From: an uncultured Pelagibacteraceae bacterium | GTDB taxonomy: Bacteria; Pseudomonadota; Alphaproteobacteria; Pelagibacterales; AG-422-B15 | Assembly: GCA_902527075.1 (NCBI GenBank) | Contig: CABZNM010000009.1 | Span: 1-24,449, forward strand | DNA: 24,449 nt | Direction of reading: 5' to 3' | In this document: one piece after another, positions 16,234 through 23,682 of the stretch | How positions within the stretch are numbered: position 1 is the stretch's first letter | Layout: the number at the start of each line of letters is the position of its first letter | Notes under the pieces: generated by a model | Databases searched by the model: none | What the model was told of the DNA's origin: nothing | Seen by the model: the letters and a program-made list of their open reading frames with translations, nothing else | Translations under genes and position numbers: made by a program

Positions 16234-18356
16234 AAATTAATAAAGAGTCTGTTTACAGAACTTACATTTGATACTTGTTTTAACGAGTCAATAATTTCAT
16301 TAAGATGATCAAGATTGTGAACATCTATCACAAAGATCATGTCAAAAAAATCTTTACCCTTCTCTGAAATATTTAGATTAGTGATATTTCCCTTAAGGTT
16401 ACCAACAATTGTTGCTAATTTGCCAAGTGAACCAGGCTCATTAGAAACAGACACTTTAATTCTTGATGAAAAATATTGGTCTTCTGTGACATTTTTCCAA
16501 GTTGCTGATATCCAATCATTCTTTTTATTTTCATTTGTAAGTGAGAAGCATTCTGATGAATGAATAAATAGACCTGAGTCAATAGTCGTTAGTCCAATTA
16601 TATCTTCCTGTGGTAATGGCATACAACAATCAGCGAAGTGGACTGCTATACCCGGATTAAAATTATTTATCTCTAGCGGTAAAGTATCTAATGTTTTTGA
16701 TTTTCTATATCTCGAAAAAAACGATAGTCGGGATTTAGGTTTTAACTTTTGAAGTTGATGAGGCTTAATATGCCCCTTTCCAATTGCAATCAAAAATTCA
16801 TCAGATGTCTTTCTATTAAATTTAGTGGCATATTCTTTAAGGTCGTTATTTTCTAACTTATCACTATTAAGTATCTTCTCTAAAATCTTGAAACCCAAGC
16901 TTGCAAACTCATTTTTTTCTTCTTTTTTAAAATATCGTCTTATCGAAGATTGCGCTTTCGCAGTTGTAACAATATTTTCCCACGTTTCTGATGGTGACGG
17001 TTTTTTTGAAGTCATGACCTCAACTTCGTCGCCATTTTGTAACTTTGTGTATAGCGGGCGTGGTTTACCATTTATTTTACACCCTATACATCTATTCCCT
17101 ATCTCTGAATGAAGTGCATAAGCAAAATCTATTGAATTCGAACCAGACGGCAGATGAATAAGGTCACCTTTTGGAGTAAAACAAAATACTTGATCTTGAA
17201 ACATCTCAAGTTTAGTAGCTTCCAATAGTTCCTCCGATGAGCCTCCGCTATCTAAAATTTCTACTAAATCTCTCAACCATGTGACATTTACTGGATCTGA
17301 AGAGGAATTATCAACTAAATTATAGTTTTCTTTATATTTCCAATGTGCAGCGATACCTTTGTCAGCAATCGCGTTCATTTGATTTGTACGTATTTGTAAT
17401 TCAACTCTTTGCCTTTCTGGTCCTACAATTGTAGTGTGTATAGACTGGTAATTATTTATTTTTGGAGTTGATATATAATCTTTGAAAAATCCTGGAACAG
17501 CAGACCATCTATTATGGATTAAACCTAAGATTCTGTAACAATCATCAATATCTTTGCTGAGTATCCTGTATGCAAATATATCTGATAACTGTCTAAATGC
17601 AATTTGTTTATCCTGCATTTTTTTCCAAACAGAATATATTTTTTTTTCCCTTCCAATTATTTCACATTGAATACTATTTTCAGATAATAATTTCATTAGT
17701 CTTAGTCTGATTTTCTCAGTTAAATTTGATTTATCTTTCTTTAAATATTCAATTCTTGTTAAAAGTGAACTGTATGCAGATGGATTTAGGATTTGAAACG
17801 CTGAGTCTTCTAATTCGTCTTTAAAATCGTGCATACCTAATCGTCCAGCTAGTGGAGCATAAATTTCTAACGTTTCTGATGCTATTTTCTTTCTTCTATT
17901 TTCTTGGGGAATAAATTGTATTGTTCTCATATTATGTAATCTATCAGCCAGTTTAACTAATAACACGCGTATATCTTTTGACATGGCTAGTATCAGTTTA
18001 CGAAAATTTTCTGCTTGAAATTTATTTTCTGTGTAAGTCTCTATTTTTGATAACTTGGTAACGCCATTAACTAACTTTGCAACATCTTCACCAAATTTAT
18101 TTGAAATGTCCTCAGATGATACAAGAGTATCTTCTACAGTATCATGTAAAAGACCGGTTATAACAGTTGAGGTATCTAATTTTAAATTAAGCAAAATGTC
18201 TGCAACTGCTACAGGATGAGAGATATAAGGTTCTCCTGAATACCTCTTTTGTGTTTTATGCGCTTCTTGAGCAAAATAGTAGGCTTCTTCTATAAGGCTT
18301 TTATTGAGACCATTTTCAGAAGAACTAGCTTTTTGAAGCAACTCATTTTTTGCCAT
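16230..18356 (-). CDS. Bifunctional (p)ppGpp synthetase/hydrolase (RelA/SpoT homologue)
   Basis: This cytoplasmic enzyme makes and degrades the alarmone (p)ppGpp. The 708-residue chain has the full order of domains. The HD hydrolase comes first, with His47 and His71-Asp72 in GLLHDTVEDT, so hydrolysis should be active. The nucleotidyltransferase follows (about 230-350), with PGFFKDYISTPKINNYQSIHTT and VELQIRTNQMN. The TGS domain at about 390-450 carries FCFTPKGDLIHLPSG, and an ACT domain sits at the C-terminus (about 630-708). All parts look intact, so it is probably the single Rel-type enzyme of the genome. It is preceded by a 51-base gap after folK and overlaps pyrE by ATGA. In many Alphaproteobacteria rpoZ sits just upstream; it is not here. 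Confidence 0.96.
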   Translation of the reverse strand: MAKNELLQKASSSENGLNKSLIEEAYYFAQEAHKTQKRYSGEPYISHPVAVADILLNLKLDTSTVITGLLHDTVEDTLVSSEDISNKFGEDVAKLVNGVTKLSKIETYTENKFQAENFRKLILAMSKDIRVLLVKLADRLHNMRTIQFIPQENRRKKIASETLEIYAPLAGRLGMHDFKDELEDSAFQILNPSAYSSLLTRIEYLKKDKSNLTEKIRLRLMKLLSENSIQCEIIGREKKIYSVWKKMQDKQIAFRQLSDIFAYRILSKDIDDCYRILGLIHNRWSAVPGFFKDYISTPKINNYQSIHTTIVGPERQRVELQIRTNQMNAIADKGIAAHWKYKENYNLVDNSSSDPVNVTWLRDLVEILDSGGSSEELLEATKLEMFQDQVFCFTPKGDLIHLPSGSNSIDFAYALHSEIGNRCIGCKINGKPRPLYTKLQNGDEVEVMTSKKPSPSETWENIVTTAKAQSSIRRYFKKEEKNEFASLGFKILEKILNSDKLENNDLKEYATKFNRKTSDEFLIAIGKGHIKPHQLQKLKPKSRLSFFSRYRKSKTLDTLPLEINNFNPGIAVHFADCCMPLPQEDIIGLTTIDSGLFIHSSECFSLTNENKKNDWISATWKNVTEDQYFSSRIKVSVSNEPGSLGKLATIVGNLKGNITNLNISEKGKDFFDMIFVIDVHNLDHLNEIIDSLKQVSNVSSVNRLFINL

Positions 18357-18407
18357 AATAGTCTATTAATCATACATTATAATTGAAGTGAAGCAGAAAA
18401 TAACAGG
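18357..18407 (-). promoter_or_regulatory. folK-rel gap, possible internal promoter
   Basis: This 51-base gap is the longest break inside the dapA-to-recO block and lies where rpoZ is usually found in relatives. It is AT-rich and contains TATAAT reading toward rel (within the complement of about 18376-18385), a good -10 candidate, but no clear -35 box. No open frame for omega subunit is present. A promoter for rel and the genes after it is plausible but not shown. Confidence 0.35.
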
Positions 18408-18926
18408 CTATAAGGTCTCTCTCAATCTATATATGTTATCCTTAATTTTGCTCGATCTATGTAAACTAAGAATATTTTTATTGTAATCAAAATGTTGCCA
18501 ATTGGGACAAATATCAATTAAAGGCATTAAAACAAATTTTCGGTCACAAATTTTAGGATGTGGAATAATTAAGTTATATTTATGATTCTCGATTACATAT
18601 TTTCCACGAGGCTTTGAAAGAAGTATATCTAAGTCACAAGTTCTTGAAGAATTTTTTTTATAAATATATCGCCCAGTACTTTTCTCAATTTTTTTTAATG
18701 AATATATAAGCCTTTCTGGATTTTGTTCACTGGAAACCATAAGAGCTGCATTAACAAATGTATCACCAGCTTTCTTAAAATATTTTGGAGATGAGACATA
18801 AACATATGATTTTTTTAAGACTTGAATATTACATCTTTCAAGCTCTCTGATTACATATTTAAGTGTTTGAATTTTTGAACCATATTTTGACTTTAAATTT
18901 GAGCCAATACCTAAGACATAAATCAT
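18408..18926 (-). CDS. folK: 2-amino-4-hydroxy-6-hydroxymethyldihydropteridine pyrophosphokinase
   Basis: FolK transfers pyrophosphate from ATP to hydroxymethyl-dihydropterin in folate synthesis. The 172 residues open with YVLGIGSNL, the usual first strand. TSRTCDLDIL-like SSRTCDLDIL carries Arg95, Asp98 and Asp100, the ATP and metal ligands, and IIPHPKICDRKFVLMPLID is the second signature. The protein is lysine-rich but complete. Its ATG overlaps the smpB stop as ATGA. Confidence 0.94.
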   Translation of the reverse strand: MIYVLGIGSNLKSKYGSKIQTLKYVIRELERCNIQVLKKSYVYVSSPKYFKKAGDTFVNAALMVSSEQNPERLIYSLKKIEKSTGRYIYKKNSSRTCDLDILLSKPRGKYVIENHKYNLIIPHPKICDRKFVLMPLIDICPNWQHFDYNKNILSLHRSSKIKDNIYRLRETL

Positions 18927-19360
18927 TTTACTTTTTTCCTCTCACGCACCCATTCTCTTTTCTTTTTAGTTTCACGTTTGTCATAAAATTTCTTACCTTT
19001 CACGAGTGCAAGTTCCAACTTTGCAATACCCTTTTTATTAAAGTAAATCTTTAAAGGAACTAGTGTAAGTGACTCTTTTTTTAATCTTCCAATTATTTTG
19101 ATAATCTCTTTTTTTTTCAATAAAAGTTTCCTTGGCCGAATTTCTTCATGATTTAAATACGATGAATTAGAATATTTTGCAAAGTGTGAGTTTATTAAGA
19201 ATATTTCATTTTTTTCTTCTCTGGCGTAAGACTCTGATATATCGACTCTCCCGTTTCTTAGAGACTTTATTTCACTTCCTTTTAATTGCATGCCTGCCTC
19301 AAACAATTCTAAAAATGAATAGTTGTATCGCGCTTTTCTATTTTGAACAGCTAATTTCAA
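18923..19360 (-). CDS. smpB: SsrA-binding protein SmpB
   Basis: SmpB binds tmRNA and brings it to stalled ribosomes for trans-translation. The 145 residues begin with the family core: NRKARYNYSFLELFEAGMQLKGSEIKSLR, where GxQLxGxEIKSLR is diagnostic. Further blocks are KLLLKKKEI, VPLKIYF and KLELALVKGKKFYDKRE, and a basic C-terminal tail (KKKREWVRERKK) enters the mRNA channel. It follows dapA by 2 bases and overlaps folK by ATGA. The tmRNA gene itself is not in this window. Confidence 0.96.
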   Translation of the reverse strand: MKLAVQNRKARYNYSFLELFEAGMQLKGSEIKSLRNGRVDISESYAREEKNEIFLINSHFAKYSNSSYLNHEEIRPRKLLLKKKEIIKIIGRLKKESLTLVPLKIYFNKKGIAKLELALVKGKKFYDKRETKKKREWVRERKKVK

Positions 19361-19362
19361 GG

Positions 19363-20235
19363 TTATAATAAAGAAGCATGCTTCAATGCTTTATCTACAA
19401 TTGCTTTTGTTTTTTCTGATATATTAGTCAGAGGCAGTCTTACTTCATCTTGACATAAGTTGAGTTTACTAGCCGCATATTTTACAGGACCTGGACTTGA
19501 CTCAATGAATAAAGCGCTATGTAAGGGCATTAGGATGTCATTAATTCTTGCAGCTTCTTCATAATTTTTTTGCATACAACTATTCATAAAACTAGAACAT
19601 AATTGTGGTGCGATATTTGAAGTAACTGAGATTGCTCCATGTCCTCCATAAAGCATAAACGCAAGTGTTGTAGCATCGTCTCCGGTGAGTAAATTGAAAT
19701 TAGAACCTATTTTTGTTTTAGCGTCGAAAACTCTTGGAATGTTTGATGTTGCATCTTTAACCCCAACTATGTTTTCTAATTTAAAAAGCTTTAACATGGT
19801 TTCATTAGTCATATCTATTACTGATCGACTTGGAATGTTATAAATAATAATTGGAATTTTTGACGCTTTTGAAATAGCTTCATAATGAGCATACATGCCA
19901 TCCTGAGTTGGCTTGTTATAATATGGAGTTACGACTAAAGCTGCATCCGCTCCTGCTTCCTGAGCATGAATTGTTAAATCTATTGCTTCCTCAGTATTAT
20001 TAGAACCAGTGCCAGCTATCACTGGCACTCTTTTAGATGCTTGATCGATGCAAATTTCTACAGCATTTTTGTGCTCATCATGACTTAAAGTTGGTGACTC
20101 TCCTGTAGTTCCAACTGGAACAAGTCCGTGAATACCTTCTTTAATCTGAAAATCTATAAATGACCGAAAAGACTGCTCATCAATCTGATTGCCTTTAAAG
20201 GGTGTTATTAATGCTGTGAAAACTCCGTTAAACAT
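19363..20235 (-). CDS. dapA: 4-hydroxy-tetrahydrodipicolinate synthase
   Basis: DapA condenses pyruvate with aspartate semialdehyde, the first step of the lysine and diaminopimelate branch that also supplies the cell wall. The 290-residue TIM barrel has GTTGESPTL (42-50), Tyr106 in TPYYNKPTQ, Tyr132 in IIIYNIPSR, and the Schiff-base Lys160 in GVKDATSN. Length and motifs are normal. It is the first gene of the long minus-strand block and is divergent from the lytic transglycosylase gene across 79 bases. Confidence 0.97.
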   Translation of the reverse strand: MFNGVFTALITPFKGNQIDEQSFRSFIDFQIKEGIHGLVPVGTTGESPTLSHDEHKNAVEICIDQASKRVPVIAGTGSNNTEEAIDLTIHAQEAGADAALVVTPYYNKPTQDGMYAHYEAISKASKIPIIIYNIPSRSVIDMTNETMLKLFKLENIVGVKDATSNIPRVFDAKTKIGSNFNLLTGDDATTLAFMLYGGHGAISVTSNIAPQLCSSFMNSCMQKNYEEAARINDILMPLHSALFIESSPGPVKYAASKLNLCQDEVRLPLTNISEKTKAIVDKALKHASLL

Positions 20236-20314
20236 AGTTTATTTTATCACTATTAATCGTTTAAAAAACTAAAAATCATAAATATACTCACAAAAATCAT
20301 TATTTATCATTTCG
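20236..20314. promoter_or_regulatory. Divergent dapA / lytic transglycosylase intergenic region
   Basis: These 79 bases must carry the promoter of the dapA-to-recO block on one strand and that of the transglycosylase on the other. The region is AT-rich, with ATAAATAT near 20279-20286 as a possible -10 for the plus-strand gene. I see no firm -35 box, no operator and no Shine-Dalgarno sequence before either start. The role is inferred from the arrangement. Confidence 0.35.
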
Positions 20315-22432
20315 ATGAGAAAAGCATCAATATTTGTAATTCTTTCTTTTTTATCTGTCACGATCCTCCATGCAGAAATCTTTCCAGTTAAGAAATCAAC
20401 AATACAGGAAGCGTATTCATTTACTGAATTAAGTTACCCTATAATAAGACCACCTCAGCCACTATTATCTCAGATTCTATCTAACAAAGATTATGAATTA
20501 TTTGAACTCGCTTTAAAAAAAGCAAACGATTTTAAGTGGGAAAGAGTAAAAGGAATAAAAAGAAATATAAATGACGACTTAGCAAAAGAAGTCATAGATT
20601 GGATAAGATACTATAACGGTGCTTCAGATTTAAACTTTACTAATTATAGAAACTATATCAAATCAAATCGACACTGGCCTGAAATCAATCAAATTCTCTT
20701 AAGAGCTGAAAGCAAATTATCTTTTAGGGATGATTATAATGAAATTATTAATTTCTTTAGTGAAAATGGGCCAAGAAGTGGGTGGGGTAAAATTTATCTA
20801 GGTAACGCGCTACTTAACAATGGAAAAAATATAGAAGGTAGTAAGCTAATTAAGGAAGGATATATAAGCGGTCAGTTTTCACGAAGTGAACAGTCTCAAA
20901 TTATAAAAAATTTTAAATCAATTATTTCACAAGACGACCATAGAAAAAGAATTGATTCATTGCTATGGGATGGCAAATACAGAACAGCTGGCAGACTTAT
21001 TAAATATGTTAATAAAGATTACCAAAGGCTTTATGAAGCAAGAATTGGTCTAATCTCGTTCGCTGGCGGAGTAGATGAATTAATAAAAAAAGTACCAGTA
21101 GAATTAAAAAATGATGCAGGGTTAGTTCATGATCGAATAAAATGGAGAGTAAAGAAAAGAAAATACGATACAGCGTTAGAACTATTGTTTGATATAAATA
21201 AAAAAAACTCAGATTATTTGAGAAGACCTGACAGATTTTGGAAACTAAAAAACTTTCTTATCCGTAAGCTTATAGATAAGCATGAATACAAAGACGCTTA
21301 TAATCTAGCTATTAACCATGGTTTAACTGAGAGCAAGGACATCGCAGAAGCTGAATGGCTGGCGGGATGGTTAAGTCTCTCATTTTTAAAAGAACCTGAA
21401 ACTTCGTTCATACATTTTAGTGAAATATGGGATGTATCTTCTAGGCCAATTTCAAAAGCTAGAGCAGCCTATTGGATGGGTGAGTCATTAAGTGAAATTG
21501 GAAGATTTGAAGATGCTAAAAAATGGTACGAGGAGGCTTCAAAATATAGCTTAACTTTTTATGGACAAATTGCGGCAACAAAACTTCCTTTTAATAAAAA
21601 TTTCAATCCCTCACTTACAATAAGAAAAACACTTACAACTGAAAAAAGAGATTTGTATAAAGATATATTTTTGGCAGTTTCATTATTAGATGAATTTGAT
21701 AAAACTAAATTAGTAAAAAAATTCTTAAGGGATCTTGCCAATAGAGATGATAAAGAAGTATCAGTTTATGCTATGAATTTAGCTTCTGATATTGGGCGGA
21801 ATGACTTTGCAGTTCAGACTGGAAAAATTTATTATTATAGAAATACAGAGTTAGACCCTTTAAGTTTTCCAGAAGTAGAAAGGCCAAATTTTGGTAAAAT
21901 AATTTTTCCCAGACAGTCACTGATACATTCAGTAATTAGACAAGAAAGCCAATTTGATCCAAAAGCAGGAAGTTACGCAGGAGCAAAAGGCTTGATGCAA
22001 CTCATGCCATACACAGCAAAAAGGGTCTCCAAAGGATTAAGATTGGATTATGCAAAGTCAAAATTAACAAATGACCCTGATTATAACGTAATTCTTGGAA
22101 GCGCTTACCTTGATAAACTTTTATCAAACTATAATGGATCATATATCCTTTCTCTTGCAGCATACAATGCAGGAGAGTCTAGAGTATCAAGATGGATTAA
22201 AAAATATGGAGATCCTCGTAAAGATGATATTTCCTCAGAAAACTGGATTGAATTAATCCCTTTTAAAGAAACAAGAAATTATGTTCAGAGAGTAATGGAA
22301 AATATTCAAGTGTATGAGTTTATAGAAAATCATTTAAATGAGATTGAATACTCAATCGATAGCAATTTAAAAAGAGGTTACATTGGTGGGAAAACAATCA
22401 TTAAGCCGACTAAAAAATCTGAGCAATCATAA
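20315..22432 (+). CDS. Soluble lytic murein transglycosylase (Slt family)
   Basis: Slt-type enzymes cut peptidoglycan glycan strands in the periplasm and form 1,6-anhydro ends. The 705-residue protein starts with a signal peptide (positive MRK, hydrophobic core about 4-17, likely cleavage after HA at about residue 20). A long alpha-helical superhelix (the U domain) fills about residues 50-520. The C-terminal catalytic domain has Glu544 in SVIRQESQFDP, then AGAKGLMQLMPYTA, SAYLDKLL and LAAYNAGESRVSRW, the goose-type lysozyme signature. Length is close to other alphaproteobacterial Slt proteins, and the divergent arrangement with dapA is also seen in relatives. It ends 7 bases before the convergent esterase gene. 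Confidence 0.94.
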   Translation: MRKASIFVILSFLSVTILHAEIFPVKKSTIQEAYSFTELSYPIIRPPQPLLSQILSNKDYELFELALKKANDFKWERVKGIKRNINDDLAKEVIDWIRYYNGASDLNFTNYRNYIKSNRHWPEINQILLRAESKLSFRDDYNEIINFFSENGPRSGWGKIYLGNALLNNGKNIEGSKLIKEGYISGQFSRSEQSQIIKNFKSIISQDDHRKRIDSLLWDGKYRTAGRLIKYVNKDYQRLYEARIGLISFAGGVDELIKKVPVELKNDAGLVHDRIKWRVKKRKYDTALELLFDINKKNSDYLRRPDRFWKLKNFLIRKLIDKHEYKDAYNLAINHGLTESKDIAEAEWLAGWLSLSFLKEPETSFIHFSEIWDVSSRPISKARAAYWMGESLSEIGRFEDAKKWYEEASKYSLTFYGQIAATKLPFNKNFNPSLTIRKTLTTEKRDLYKDIFLAVSLLDEFDKTKLVKKFLRDLANRDDKEVSVYAMNLASDIGRNDFAVQTGKIYYYRNTELDPLSFPEVERPNFGKIIFPRQSLIHSVIRQESQFDPKAGSYAGAKGLMQLMPYTAKRVSKGLRLDYAKSKLTNDPDYNVILGSAYLDKLLSNYNGSYILSLAAYNAGESRVSRWIKKYGDPRKDDISSENWIELIPFKETRNYVQRVMENIQVYEFIENHLNEIEYSIDSNLKRGYIGGKTIIKPTKKSEQS

Positions 22433-22439
22433 AATTAAA

Positions 22440-23465
22440 TTACGACTCTAAGATCTTTGATGTCTCTTTAGCAATTAAAATACATGCATTTTCTGCCACC
22501 TTAGAAATTCTACTTAATAAAAGAAAACTGTGACAAAGATCTGGAAAAAAATGATAAATAACACTGTTTCCACTTTCTTTTAAAGTTTGTGCAAAAAGTT
22601 TGCCTTGATCACGAATCGGATCAAAACCTGCAGTCGCTACTAATGATGGTGGTAAATTTTTAAGGTTTTGTTCTAAGGGGTTAGCCCAGGGATGATTGAT
22701 GTTTTTTCCATTGGGAAAAACATTCAATTCAAAAAAATCAATTGTTTCTTTTGTAAGTGGGAATGTTTCAGCGCAACTCGAAAGTGAGGGTTGATTCTCT
22801 TTTTTTGTACTTACCCATGGGTAGACTAATACTAAGCCAGCCGGTTGAATACCTCCCCTATCTCTAATTAAAAGGCTCATAGTAGCAGATATCATTCCTC
22901 CAGCACTATCACCTGCTAGTATTACTTTTTTATTATCAATCCCCAAAGTATCTGAATGATATTGAACAAAATCCCAAAGAGCAAGAGAGTCTTCTATCGG
23001 TGTTGGAAATTTTACTTCTGGGCATCTTCTATAATCAAGAGAAATTACTTTTGCATTACAAACTTTTGACAATAATGAACAAAAATAATTATCAGAAAGA
23101 TGGTCCATAATCACCATTCCACCTTGATGGAAAAAAAGTATTACCGGAGCCAAGTTGGTGCAAATTTTTGAGGTATATATTCTAGCTCTTAATTCATTAC
23201 TATTTAGCCTGAAAGTTCTATCTTCTGTACTAACTCCTTTACAAATTGGTAAATCTAATTCTGAAAGTAATTTTGCTCCTCTTCGATACTCTTGAACGTT
23301 AGATTTATATTTATCTATATTTGGCTGCGCTAATTTTGAAATAATCTGCAAATTTATATCAAGTTCATTACCATCAATGATAACTGATTTGCCAGCAATA
23401 TTTTTTAATAGTCTTTTTGGAAGATATTTTAAAATACTAACAATTATGTTTTGAAAACTTATCAT
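22440..23465 (-). CDS. Alpha/beta hydrolase, hormone-sensitive-lipase-type esterase
   Basis: The 341-residue product belongs to bacterial family IV esterases. The oxyanion block is FFHQGGMVIMDH (HGGG-like), the nucleophile Ser187 is in LAGDSAGGM, the acid is expected in TAGFDPIRDQG, and the base in FPDLCHSFL. The YRRCPEVKFPTPIEDS segment (family form YRLAPE..FP) is also typical. The natural substrate is unknown, probably a short ester. The frame is open upstream to 23528, but that part is the tRNA-Ser gene, so I place the start at the ATG at 23465, giving an N-terminal MISFQNII. It starts only 14 bases after the tRNA CCA end, leaving no room for its own promoter. Confidence 0.9.
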   Translation of the reverse strand: MISFQNIIVSILKYLPKRLLKNIAGKSVIIDGNELDINLQIISKLAQPNIDKYKSNVQEYRRGAKLLSELDLPICKGVSTEDRTFRLNSNELRARIYTSKICTNLAPVILFFHQGGMVIMDHLSDNYFCSLLSKVCNAKVISLDYRRCPEVKFPTPIEDSLALWDFVQYHSDTLGIDNKKVILAGDSAGGMISATMSLLIRDRGGIQPAGLVLVYPWVSTKKENQPSLSSCAETFPLTKETIDFFELNVFPNGKNINHPWANPLEQNLKNLPPSLVATAGFDPIRDQGKLFAQTLKESGNSVIYHFFPDLCHSFLLLSRISKVAENACILIAKETSKILES

Positions 23466-23479
23466 TACTTGATTTAATT

Positions 23480-23573
23480 TGGCGGAGAGAGAGGGATTCG
23501 AACCCTCGGTGCGGGTATAAGCCCGCACAACTCCTTAGCAGGGAGCCGGTTTCAACCACTCACCCATCTCTCC
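23480..23573 (-). tRNA. tRNA-Ser, anticodon GCU
   Basis: The 94-base minus-strand gene starts GGAGAGA (complement of 23567-23573) and ends with the pairing TCTCTCC, discriminator G and an encoded CCA (complement of 23480-23482). The anticodon stem GCTCC/GGAGT holds the loop CTGCTAA, giving anticodon GCT (23537-23539), which reads AGC and AGU. A long variable arm (TGCGGGC/GCCCGCA-type stem) and the T arm with GGTTCGAATCC confirm a class II serine tRNA. All arms pair well. No integration-type direct repeat of its 3' end is seen elsewhere in the window. Confidence 0.96.
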
Positions 23574-23682
23574 TAATGCATTTAACTTATATGATAAAAT
23601 AAATGCTTTATTCTTTTTCTATACTTATAGTTCAATAATATCTAGTCTTTTAGTAAGTTAAAAAATAATCTTATTCTTAAAT
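23574..23682. promoter_or_regulatory. tRNA-Ser / serine hydrolase divergent intergenic region
   Basis: These 109 AT-rich bases lie between the tRNA (minus) and the hydrolase (plus) and should hold both promoters. Reading toward the tRNA there is CATATAAG about 10-20 bases before the tRNA 5' end, a likely -10 region. Toward the hydrolase I see only AT-rich hexamers. No stem-loop or operator is evident. Confidence 0.35.

Noticed and set aside
23466..23528. N-terminal extension of the esterase (21 codons)
   Set aside because: These codons are the 3' part of tRNA-Ser read in frame, with no family similarity.
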